Assembly: GCA_963650915.1 (NCBI GenBank)
Contig: CAVJMJ010000013.1
Span: 1 to 64,000, forward strand
Source of the DNA: UBA4636 sp963650915
Lineage (GTDB): Bacteria > Bacillota > Clostridia > Christensenellales > Borkfalkiaceae
Direction: 5' to 3'
DNA: 64,000 nt
Both the position numbers and the translations under genes were made by a program. Below the pieces are notes generated by a model. That model did no database searches and was not told the origin of the DNA. It worked only from the letters and a program-made list of their open reading frames with translations. Shown in pieces: positions 44,515-51,925 of this stretch. Numbering within the stretch: the first letter of the stretch is position 1; every line of letters begins with the position of its first letter.

Positions 44515-44829
44515 ATGTTCGAAAATATAGGATCAAAAATTAAAAAGTTAGCCGAGGTGTTGTGTATAATTAACGCTATAGCGACGGCAATCGCAGGCAT
44601 AGTAATGACGGCTTTAACCCAAAATGGCGTATTTTTACTGCTCATGATAGTCGGTCCCTTACTTGCGTGGGTATCTTCATCCTTTATGTACGGTCTCGGC
44701 GAATTAATCGAAAACAGTTACATCATCGCTAGAAACAGTTCCCTCATCGCTAAAAATACGATTAACAAAATTGACAAAAACCCGTCGGGGTATAACGATA
44801 ATCAAAACACGTATAACCAAAAACGTTAG
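44515..44829 (+). CDS. Short membrane protein (third family member)
   Basis: 104 aa; head nearly identical to copy 2 (GSKIKKLAEVLCIINAIATA, two membrane helices), the linker diverged, and only one repeat unit (NPSGYNDNQNTYNQKR) before the stop at 44827-44829. The SHOCT tail follows in the +1 frame to 44965 and is intact there. The shift occurs at the same AACCAAAAACGTTAGTGA as in copy 2, so it predates the duplication or spread by conversion. Same AGGAGG leader as copy 2. Confidence 0.6.
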   Translation: MFENIGSKIKKLAEVLCIINAIATAIAGIVMTALTQNGVFLLLMIVGPLLAWVSSSFMYGLGELIENSYIIARNSSLIAKNTINKIDKNPSGYNDNQNTYNQKR

Positions 44830-44965
44830 TGAAGAACAGACTTCTTTAAAAGAGACGATTTCCATAAAGGATGAATTAATAAAGTTAAATTCAAAGTACA
44901 ACAGCGGTAATATGATGCGTAGCGAATATGAGGAAAAAAGACAAAAAATTTTCGAAAAACCATAG
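44830..44965 (+). pseudogene. Detached SHOCT tail of copy 3
   Basis: EEQTSLKETISIKDELIK and the following residues match the tail of the 511-aa protein almost exactly, but in the +1 frame and without its own ribosome site. Either expressed by frameshifting or dead. Confidence 0.6.
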
Positions 44966-45141
44966 GGTGACTATTGGTTTTATAAACCATAACGGGTTTA
45001 GTCGGTCGGTTTATATATTGTAAATCGTTTGAAAAAACGTATTCATAGAAAACGATTTTTTTGATTTTTATATCTCAAAAATCAAAAAACACTCATTCTG
45101 CTCAAAGGTTTTTGAGGGGTCAAAACATAGTAGATCAAAAG

Positions 45142-45180
45142 TTTTGTCGTTCGGGCGAAAGTCCGAACGGCAAAATTTTT
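45142..45180 (+). terminator. Terminator of the repeat-protein locus
   Basis: TTTTGTCGTTCGG (45142-45154) pairs with CCGAACGGCAAAA (45163-45175), then TTTTTG. The rest of 44966-45210 shows only a short GGTTT/AAACC stem near 44976-44990 and no gene. Confidence 0.8.
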
Positions 45181-45210
45181 GTTTTTAGCGGCGCAAAACT
45201 TTCAAATAAC

Positions 45211-45239
45211 TTGTCAGTTGATAGAAAATATGTTACACT
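45211..45239 (+). promoter_or_regulatory. Promoter of the secreted/membrane pseudogene and membrane trio
   Basis: TTGTCA (45211-45216), 17-bp spacer, TACACT (45234-45239), 29 bp before the ATG at 45268. Confidence 0.65.
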
Positions 45240-45267
45240 AATCTAAAAATTAATAAGGTGTGGAATT

Positions 45268-46424
45268 ATGATGAAATTCAAAAAGAAAACATAATGTTTA
45301 TTTGCTTTTATTATTGCCGTAGTAATGTTATTCATTGGGGTTTCGTCTCCAAGTTATGTTTATGCGACTGCTCGTAACGAACTTTTTCAATATTGGAATT
45401 TAGATGATGGGACGGATCTTGAATCTTATATAGACTCGTTGATACTTCATTGATACTTCATGAAAATGTTTTTTCATAAGAATTGGATGACGAGACGATA
45501 TCGCTATTTAGCCAGTATATAGGTTTTGATTCGTTAGAACCAAGTCACTTAACTTTTAATACATCTCAATTAGAGCAAGAAAGGGGCGTAATGTTGGAAA
45601 GGTATTATCCTGATGTTCTTTCCGTATTTGGGAATATTTATAGTCCTGAATTTAAGTATAGTGAAATGACTGTGGATGATAAAAGATATCTTCAAGAAAT
45701 GCTTTCAGATTCCGTAACTGGAATTATTTCCGGATCTACTATCGAATATGAAGTAGCCGCACTTGAAACAGTACGTCGTAACGTATTCGTTATGAATTCA
45801 TTGGCTGATGAAGGAGGCGGGGTAATTAACAATGATGGCGAATTTATTTTTAATGATACAAACTCAGAAGAAGACATTTCTGAAAATTTTACTGATGAAA
45901 ATGATGTCGTTGATCCTGCTTTTGATCATAGCAGACTTACTTGGACATTAGATATACTTTATTTGTCTTGGAGCGGGTTCTCAATTGATTTGGGTAGCGG
46001 GACTGCTTTAGTTTTTTCTTTGTTCTGTATCATGAGTTATCTTTCCGTTAATATTGCAAATCCAATAGTTGCTTTTCAACAGTTATCGCAAGATGATGCG
46101 ATTGCAAGTTTATTTGTTGAATTATTTACACAAATACCGAATGATTTAGCATCGAGTCTTGTTGGTTTAAAATCATATGCGGTATTAGCAACACTCACTA
46201 ATTTGATTTCAATTTTTTTGACAATAACAGCATCTCTTTCATTAACTTTGAGAATAATTACTCTTGTAGTTACATTATGTTTACCGTCAATAGTCGATTC
46301 TGTTCTAATATTGTATAATGTTATTGCATTTTATAAAGGGGCAAATATAACATATAATTGGAACGTTTTCGGCGATTGGAAATATTGGGGAATATCGTTT
46401 AGACCTATCGATTTAGGAGAATAG
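45268..46424 (+). pseudogene. Exported membrane protein gene with three lesions
   Basis: AAGGTG precedes ATG 45268. The frame starts a signal peptide (MMKFKKKT) but meets TAA at 45292-45294; beyond it the peptide continues cleanly (CLFAFIIAVVMLFIGVSS ... YVYATA). A perfect 11-bp tandem duplication (TTGATACTTCA at 45439 and 45450) shifts the frame. Removing one copy restores SLILHENVFS, which then hits a second TAA at 45477-45479. After that 310 codons are open to 46424, with an acidic outer region and several hydrophobic helices (about 45955-46080 and 46170-46335). The family is unknown. It is the first gene of an operon with three small membrane proteins. Confidence 0.75.
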
Positions 46425-46429
46425 TTTTT

Positions 46430-46900
46430 ATGAACGTATTATACGACATAATAATTCTTATTACTTTCGGCATAACTATAACGCTGTTTATCGGCGTTGT
46501 TAAAGTATTCCCTAAGCAAATAAAGTTTATAGATGCAAGCGTATCTTACGATGATACCTCGCGTGACAAAAAATGGCTAAAAAAATACATAAGTTATACT
46601 ATCGCCGCTTTCGTAATTCAATTTTTGACGGAAAACGTAGCTTACGCCATGTGCTTACTCGATAGCGTTACAGATGACAAGGTAGCCCCTTACTTTCTAT
46701 TGGCGGCATACATGAGTGCCGTTACTGCCGGTATAATCTTTTTAATTAGTTTCTGTTTTAGAATATATAAATATAAAATAAAATGGCCGAATATCCGGTA
46801 TTCTAACGGTGTCGGGTTTTGCGGATTTTTTTACGGCGTGCCTCTCGGAATATCCGTAGTTTTATCTCTATACGTTTTTACGTACGTCTTTATATTATAG
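46430..46900 (+). CDS. Small four-helix membrane protein A
   Basis: 156 aa, no family recognised. Four hydrophobic helices at about 5-25, 52-75, 88-110 and 133-155, with a short polar loop (DASVSYDDTSRDKKWLKK) after the first. Starts 5 bp after the upstream pseudogene; GGAGA site in its end. Same size and helix layout as the next two genes, so the three look like diverged paralogs or subunits of one membrane complex. No charged catalytic motif seen. Confidence 0.6.
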   Translation: MNVLYDIIILITFGITITLFIGVVKVFPKQIKFIDASVSYDDTSRDKKWLKKYISYTIAAFVIQFLTENVAYAMCLLDSVTDDKVAPYFLLAAYMSAVTAGIIFLISFCFRIYKYKIKWPNIRYSNGVGFCGFFYGVPLGISVVLSLYVFTYVFIL

Positions 46901-46912
46901 AAGGAGCAGAGT

Positions 46913-47374
46913 ATGGCAATTTTAGATATTTTGACGTTATTTACCTGGTGTGTGTCGCTTACGCTCGTTATCGGTCTTATGAAAAAAATGAAACCGTTAC
47001 TTTTTAGTGTTGCAAAATGCGAAAGTAGTTGCGTAGCCATATTGGAAAAGGCTTTTAAAATTTACGGGGAGTGCCTGAGGAACGTTGCGCTTATAGAGTT
47101 TATCACGGCTGTTTTCGCAGTTTTGTTTTGCGCGTTAAGAAGCATACAAAATTCAAAAATCGCAGTGTTTTTCGGTTGCTTGGGCATTGCGTTTTTGCCC
47201 GTGACGGTTTTAACGATTGTCGTTTTCAAAAGTTTTGTAAAAACTTTCGGCTTTGACGGTTTAAAAGGGGCAAAGACTTTACCTGTTGTATATGGTTTAA
47301 CTTTCGGCGTTTGCCATACAGTTATAATGATTGCTTTTTTATATGCGCTGTGCGTATCGTTTGCTTTGATTTAG
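46913..47374 (+). CDS. Small four-helix membrane protein B
   Basis: 153 aa. AGAAGGAG precedes the ATG. Helices at about 7-24, 55-73, 82-105 and 130-152 (FAVLFCALRS, CLGIAFLPVTVLTIVVF). Same plan as proteins A and C: one N-terminal helix, a charged loop of about 25 residues, then three helices. Unknown function. Lies 12 bp after A and 10 bp before C, hence one transcript. Confidence 0.6.
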   Translation: MAILDILTLFTWCVSLTLVIGLMKKMKPLLFSVAKCESSCVAILEKAFKIYGECLRNVALIEFITAVFAVLFCALRSIQNSKIAVFFGCLGIAFLPVTVLTIVVFKSFVKTFGFDGLKGAKTLPVVYGLTFGVCHTVIMIAFLYALCVSFALI

Positions 47375-47384
47375 CGAGGTTTTT

Positions 47385-47855
47385 ATGGACGTTCTTATTT
47401 ACGTATCGACTGTTTTAAGTTTTTTAATTACCGTGTTAATTTGCGTTATATTTATTAAAAAGATTTTCGGTGAATTAAAAGCGACCGACGTTGAAGACGG
47501 TTCGGCTTTACCGTTAAACTATAAGTGGAAAAAGTTCAGAAACTCTTTTATAAAACCAGCACTATATCTTATCGTTCCGCTTATAATAAGCGTAGTCGCT
47601 TCGATATTCAATCCGTATTTTCAAGAAGCGGTAAAACCCGAACCGTATGCGGGTGCTATGTTCTCGGCAGCCGTTTGTTTTATAGGTTTTTACGTTTTGT
47701 TCGGCTCTATGGTAAAAAAACGTTCGCTTATAGCGGATAGTTGGGAAGTTTTATTAAACCCTGCGGGCGGTTTCGCTGCTATTTTTATTGTAGAAACGGC
47801 TTTTATATCGGCTTGCGCGTTTTATACGGTCGTTTCGCTTTTACTTGCTTTATAA
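47385..47855 (+). CDS. Small four-helix membrane protein C
   Basis: 156 aa, last gene of the trio. Helices at about 5-27, 55-75, 88-108 and 130-155. The loop after helix 1 (GELKATDVEDGSALPLNYKW) is acidic, as in A. CGAGG site before the ATG. With its partners and the exported upstream product it may once have formed an export or immunity-type membrane complex, but nothing in the sequence proves this. Confidence 0.6.
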   Translation: MDVLIYVSTVLSFLITVLICVIFIKKIFGELKATDVEDGSALPLNYKWKKFRNSFIKPALYLIVPLIISVVASIFNPYFQEAVKPEPYAGAMFSAAVCFIGFYVLFGSMVKKRSLIADSWEVLLNPAGGFAAIFIVETAFISACAFYTVVSLLLAL

Positions 47856-47978
47856 TTTACTTGCATATATTTGAGAAAACGGGCTTACGATTAAATCGTT
47901 TGTCCTTTTTTATTATGTCGAATCTTTCGTAAAACCACGCAAAAAGTACTTTTGTTGGATATATAACCCGAAAGTTGC

Positions 47979-48007
47979 TTTACAAAAAAATTTTTCGATG
48001 ATAAAAT
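47979..48007 (+). promoter_or_regulatory. Promoter of tyrS
   Basis: TTTACA (47979-47984), 17-bp spacer, TAAAAT (48002-48007), only 31 bp before the start codon, so there is no room for a T-box leader. Confidence 0.65.
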
Positions 48008-48037
48008 AGATAAAAAGAATTATTTTTTGGTGATATT

Positions 48038-49237
48038 ATGAATGTATTCGATACATTAAAACAACGTGGGTTTTTAAAGCAAACGGTAAACGGCGAGGAA
48101 CTCGAAAAATTACTTAACGAAAAGAAGGTTTGCTTCTACGTCGGTTTCGATCCCACGGCGGACTCTCTTCATATCGGTCATTACATTCCCGTAATGGCTA
48201 TGGCTCACATGCAAAAAGCGGGGCATAAGCCAATTTGCCTTTTCGGTGGCGGTACGGGTATGGTCGGCGACCCTTCGGGGCGTACCGATATGCGTTCCAT
48301 GCTTACAAAAGAGCAAATCGCAAACAACATAGATCATTTTAAAAAGCAGATGTCGAGGTTTTTGGACTTCGAGGGCGAGAACGCCGCTATAATGGTAAAC
48401 AACGCCGACTGGCTTTTAAACCTTAACTACATCGACTTTTTGCGCGATATCGGTGTATGTTTTTCGGTAAACCGTATGCTTACCGCCGAATGCTTCAAAC
48501 AGCGTTTGGAACGCGGTTTGAGTTTTTTGGAATTTAACTACATGCTGATGCAGGGCTACGATTTTTACAGACTTTTCTGCGATTACGACTGCGTTTTACA
48601 ACTCGGCGGTGACGACCAATGGTCGAATATGATTGCCGGCGAGGACTTGATAAGAAGAAAAACGGGTAAAGACGCTTACGCCATGACTTGCACTCTTTTG
48701 TTGACGAGCGAAGGCAAAAAAATGGGCAAAACGGCAAAGGGCGCGTTGTGGCTTGACGAAAACAAAACCACCCCTTACGAATTTTACCAGTATTTCAGAA
48801 ACGTCGAGGACGCAAAAGTTGCCGAGTGCATGAAGCTTTTAACCTTTATGGACTTGGAGGAAATAGAAGAACTTACTAAATATAACGACGAAAGAATAAA
48901 CGTTGCCAAGGAAAGGCTTGCTTACGAAGTAACCAAACTCGTTCACGGCGAAGAAAAGGCGGACGAGGCAAGAAAACAGGCAAAAGCGGCATTCGGCGGA
49001 AACGAAGCCGATATGCCTACCGTGGAAGTGGCAAAAACCGACTTCGTGCCCGATATAATGGTTGCTGCGGGTATTACCAAGTCGAAAGGGGAAGCGAGAA
49101 CGCTTATTCAGGGCGGAGGCGTTTCCGTAAACGACGAGAAACTCGGCGGATTGACTCTTCCCGAAGACGCTATGAAAAAGGGCGAGTTCATTTTGCATAA
49201 AGGCAAAAAAATTCACGTAAAAATTATTTTGAAATAA
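48038..49237 (+). CDS. tyrS: Tyrosyl-tRNA synthetase
   Basis: Charges tRNA-Tyr with tyrosine. 399 aa, class I. HIGH motif appears as HIGHY near residue 44; the KMSKS loop is KMGKT near 228; tyrosine pocket YDFYRL and QLGGDDQWSN. C-terminal S4 RNA-binding domain (AAGITKSKGEARTLIQGGG) is present. The ribosome site is weak (TTGGTG). Single gene with its own promoter; the short leader rules out the usual T-box control of clostridial synthetase genes. Confidence 0.97.
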   Translation: MNVFDTLKQRGFLKQTVNGEELEKLLNEKKVCFYVGFDPTADSLHIGHYIPVMAMAHMQKAGHKPICLFGGGTGMVGDPSGRTDMRSMLTKEQIANNIDHFKKQMSRFLDFEGENAAIMVNNADWLLNLNYIDFLRDIGVCFSVNRMLTAECFKQRLERGLSFLEFNYMLMQGYDFYRLFCDYDCVLQLGGDDQWSNMIAGEDLIRRKTGKDAYAMTCTLLLTSEGKKMGKTAKGALWLDENKTTPYEFYQYFRNVEDAKVAECMKLLTFMDLEEIEELTKYNDERINVAKERLAYEVTKLVHGEEKADEARKQAKAAFGGNEADMPTVEVAKTDFVPDIMVAAGITKSKGEARTLIQGGGVSVNDEKLGGLTLPEDAMKKGEFILHKGKKIHVKIILK

Positions 49238-49299
49238 CCTTTCGGTTACGTATAAAAAGCGATAACCGATCTGTTCGAGATAAAAACAAAGTTTAGTCG

Positions 49300-49325
49300 G
49301 TCGCTCGTAAAATTTTACGGGCGAC
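49300..49325. repeat. Hairpin downstream of tyrS
   Basis: GTCGCTCGTAAA (49300-49311) pairs with TTTACGGGCGAC (49314-49325). Stable but without a T-tract, so termination is uncertain. Confidence 0.55.
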
Positions 49326-49339
49326 ATGGTTTATAACGG

Positions 49340-49455
49340 AGAATTTTATTAGAGGCTAATTTTTACAAGTAAATTTTTGCTATTTAATTTTTACAAGTAA
49401 ATTTTTACGGGCAAATTTTATTAGAGACTAATTTTTTACAGGCTAATTTTTCAGG
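49340..49455 (+). repeat. AT-rich direct repeats upstream of yigZ
   Basis: AATTTTTACAAGTAAATTTTT occurs twice (near 49358 and 49386), and TTAGAGRCTAATTTTT twice (near 49349 and 49420). A short minisatellite in the leader region of the yigZ operon. Confidence 0.6.
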
Positions 49456-49463
49456 GGCAAGTT

Positions 49464-50075
49464 ATGCAAAGTTTTCTTTCGGTCGAAAAAAACGCAAAAT
49501 CCGAAACGGTAATAGAACGTTCTCGTTTTATTGCCCACGTTTTTTACGCCGAAAGGGAAGAGGATGCAAGGCGTTACCTTGAAAAAATAAAAAAAGAATA
49601 TTCCGACGCAACCCATAACTGTTACGCATACGTTACAGATTTCGGGCTTTCGACGAAATCGTCCGACGACGGAGAGCCTTCGGGTACCGCCGGTGCGCCC
49701 ATTATGGAAGTTTTAAAAAACAGAAAACTCGTAAACGTGTTGGTCGTGGTCACAAGGTACTTCGGAGGAATAAAACTCGGCGCGGGCGGGCTTATAAGGG
49801 CGTACTCCAACGCAACCAAAGAGGGTATATTAAGCGCGGTCGAAAAAGAGTATTTCGTTTGCGATATTTTTAAAATCAAACTTAAATACGACGAGTTGAA
49901 TCTTTTTAAAAAGGAAGTCATGCCGACTTGTCATTTAGCGGTCGACACCGATTACGACGAGGGCGTAACCGTAACGGTTGCCGTCAAAAAGTCGGGCTAT
50001 AAGCCGTTTATCGACAAATTAAAGGCGGTTTTTTACGATAAAACGCCTGAAAAAATCGGGGAAGAATATTACTGA
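49464..50075 (+). CDS. yigZ: YigZ/IMPACT family protein
   Basis: 203 aa. N-terminal UPF0029/IMPACT domain (about 15-120) with the family signature SDDGEPSGTAGAPIMEVL and VVVTRYFGGIKLGAGGLIRAY; C-terminal DUF1949-type ferredoxin-like domain (about 135-195). IMPACT proteins act on translation control through GCN1/ribosomes in eukaryotes; the bacterial role is unclear. First gene of a tight operon with recX (2-bp gap) and birA. Confidence 0.92.
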   Translation: MQSFLSVEKNAKSETVIERSRFIAHVFYAEREEDARRYLEKIKKEYSDATHNCYAYVTDFGLSTKSSDDGEPSGTAGAPIMEVLKNRKLVNVLVVVTRYFGGIKLGAGGLIRAYSNATKEGILSAVEKEYFVCDIFKIKLKYDELNLFKKEVMPTCHLAVDTDYDEGVTVTVAVKKSGYKPFIDKLKAVFYDKTPEKIGEEYY

Positions 50076-50077
50076 GT

Positions 50078-50695
50078 ATGAGAAAAATTACCGATATAAC
50101 GAGGCAAAAGGACAAAAAACGGGTAAACGTTTTCATCGACGGAAGTTTTTACTCGGGCGTCGAAGAAATAGTCTTGTTATCCAACAACTTACATATCGGC
50201 GACGAGGTCGATGAAAAAAAACTTTCCGAAATCATAGAAGAATCGGAATACACTTCTTGCTTTCAAAAGGCGTCGAATTACATTTTAAAGGGCAGTCATA
50301 CCGTAAAAAGAGTATGCGGATATTTAAAAGAAAAGGGTTACGACGGAAAAATCATTGCAAAAGTGGTTAATAAGTTGTGCGATTACGGTTATCTTGACGA
50401 CGGCGCATATGCGAAAAATTACGTCGAACTTAAAAGCGGACATAAAGGCAAACGCCTTTTAAAACTCGAACTTAAACAAAAAGGTGTTTCCGAAGAAGAT
50501 ATAGAAAACGCGCTTTCTTGTATAGACGACGAGGACGAAAGTGCTTACAAAACGGCAAAAAAATATCTTAAAGGGCGGCTTTTGGACGATACGACAAAGA
50601 AAAAATGCTACAGATACGTCGTTTCCAAAGGGTTTTCCTACGATTGCGCAAAAAGTGCGATAGAAAAAATCGAAAGAGAGACGATTGAATCATGA
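50078..50695 (+). CDS. recX: Regulatory protein RecX
   Basis: 205 aa. Binds RecA filaments and limits their activity. Three-helix RecX repeats are visible (VKRVCGYLKEKGYDGKIIAK, LDDGAYAKNYVELKSGHKGK, LKQKGVSEEDIENALS). An N-terminal extension of about 60 residues is typical of Bacillota. Overlaps birA by 4 bp (ATGA). No recA nearby. Confidence 0.88.
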   Translation: MRKITDITRQKDKKRVNVFIDGSFYSGVEEIVLLSNNLHIGDEVDEKKLSEIIEESEYTSCFQKASNYILKGSHTVKRVCGYLKEKGYDGKIIAKVVNKLCDYGYLDDGAYAKNYVELKSGHKGKRLLKLELKQKGVSEEDIENALSCIDDEDESAYKTAKKYLKGRLLDDTTKKKCYRYVVSKGFSYDCAKSAIEKIERETIES

Positions 50696-51381
50696 AAATC
50701 CTTTTTGCAAAAAAACTGTCCTCGACCGAGGACTATATTCGCAAAGTTTTAAAAAAGCAATTAAAAACTCGTGAGGACTTTACCGTCGTTGCGGGCGTGC
50801 AAACCAAGGGGCACGGCACCAAAGGCAGGGCGTTTTCGTCGAACGAAGGCGGGGCGTATTTGTCTTTTGTAAAGTTTTACGACGACTTTTGCGCAAAAGA
50901 CACCTTTAAAATCAATCAAATAATATCCCTTGCAGTCGTTAAAACCTTGCTTGCTTTTAACGTCGACGCAAAAATAAAGTGGCCTAACGATATTTACGCA
51001 AACGATAAAAAAATTTGCGGTATGCTTATAAACAACTCCTTTTCGGGTGAAAACGTAGATTATACCGTTTGCGGAATAGGCGTAAACGTCAATAACGAAA
51101 TCCCGAAAGATTTATCCGATATTGCTGTGTCCGTAAAGGAAATTACGGGCAAAGAAGTCGATTTAAAATCCTTCGTTTTTACCCTTTTGTATAATCTTGA
51201 ACACACCGAAGAAGTGGGGCTATATGCCCGTTATTCGATGATTTTGGGTAGAAAAATCAAAGTTTGCCCCATATCGGGGCAACCCTTTTTTGCCACGGCG
51301 GAAAAGATTACGGACGACGGAAGACTTCTTCTTTCGGACGGAAGAACGCTTTGCGCCGAAGAAGTTTCGGTGCGGTTTTAA
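50692..51381 (+). CDS. birA: Biotin-protein ligase (catalytic domain only)
   Basis: Attaches biotin to acyl carboxylase subunits. 229 aa. Biotinyl-AMP loop GHGTKGRAF, KWPNDIYANDKKICGML with the catalytic Lys, and GIGVNVN are all present; the small C-terminal SH3-like domain follows (about 180-229). The N-terminal HTH of bifunctional BirA is missing, so this enzyme does not itself repress biotin genes. Last gene of the yigZ operon. Confidence 0.93.
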   Translation: MKILFAKKLSSTEDYIRKVLKKQLKTREDFTVVAGVQTKGHGTKGRAFSSNEGGAYLSFVKFYDDFCAKDTFKINQIISLAVVKTLLAFNVDAKIKWPNDIYANDKKICGMLINNSFSGENVDYTVCGIGVNVNNEIPKDLSDIAVSVKEITGKEVDLKSFVFTLLYNLEHTEEVGLYARYSMILGRKIKVCPISGQPFFATAEKITDDGRLLLSDGRTLCAEEVSVRF

Positions 51382-51419
51382 ATACGATATTAAAAATCAC
51401 GATTAAAACCCGTAATTAC

Positions 51420-51595
51420 AAAAAAACAGTTGCAAAAACCGCAATTGCAAAAAACTTTATTGCAAAAGCCTTTGTTGAAAAAACCTTTGTCGCAAAAGTC
51501 TTTGTTGCAGAAAACACAATTACAGAAACCGCAATTGTAGAAACCTCAATTGCAGAAAACACAATTGCAGAAAACACAATTGCAGAAAACACGAT
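51420..51595 (+). repeat. 15-bp minisatellite downstream of birA
   Basis: Imperfect units of the form AATTGCARAAAACNC fill the region. The last three, CAATTGCAGAAAACA at 51547, 51562 and 51577, are identical. In one frame this would code pentads such as AENTI. Confidence 0.85.
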
Positions 51596-51624
51596 AATTT
51601 TTTATTATACGACCATTTTTATTT

Positions 51625-51664
51625 AAGCGTTTTTTACCGCATTCGCGATAAAAAACGCTTTTCT
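51625..51664 (+). terminator. Terminator of the yigZ-recX-birA operon
   Basis: AAGCGTTTTTTA (51625-51636) pairs with TAAAAAACGCTT (51649-51660), then TTCT. Confidence 0.75.
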
Positions 51665-51802
51665 CGTTTTACGACGCAGAGTTTTTTTGCCTATAACGGC
51701 AAAAAAGGAAGGCGAATTTTACGGTGAAAGCGCAAAATCCCGTATTTATCCCGCATTTTTCGGTAAAAAGCAAAAAAATATAAAAAAAGTTTACGGAAAC
51801 TA

Positions 51803-51831
51803 TTGAAAAAATTCGAGATTTATTATATAAT
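51803..51831 (+). promoter_or_regulatory. Promoter of the EF-G-like gene
   Basis: TTGAAA (51803-51808), 17-bp spacer, perfect TATAAT (51826-51831); the leader is about 90 nt. Confidence 0.75.
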
Positions 51832-51925
51832 AGATAAGGTGCGATTTAAAAGGGCGATTTTCGCCGTTTTCGGTCGCTTTTCCGAACAAAGAAAAAAATA
51901 TTATAGATAGGATGGAACGATACTT

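Larger units (their letters stand above)
51382..51925. other. Intergenic region with minisatellite, terminator and promoter
   Basis: Contains the 15-bp repeat tract (51420-51595), a terminator (51625-51664) and the promoter of the EF-G-like gene (51803-51831). No gene is called; the open frame across the repeats has no ribosome site. Confidence 0.6.

Noticed and set aside
47856..48037. T-box leader upstream of tyrS
   Set aside because: Only about 30 nt separate the promoter from the start codon and no T-box core sequence was found.
51264..51626. Pentapeptide-repeat protein over the 15-bp minisatellite
   Set aside because: The frame opens inside birA, has no start signal and does not match the A(D/N)Lxx consensus.
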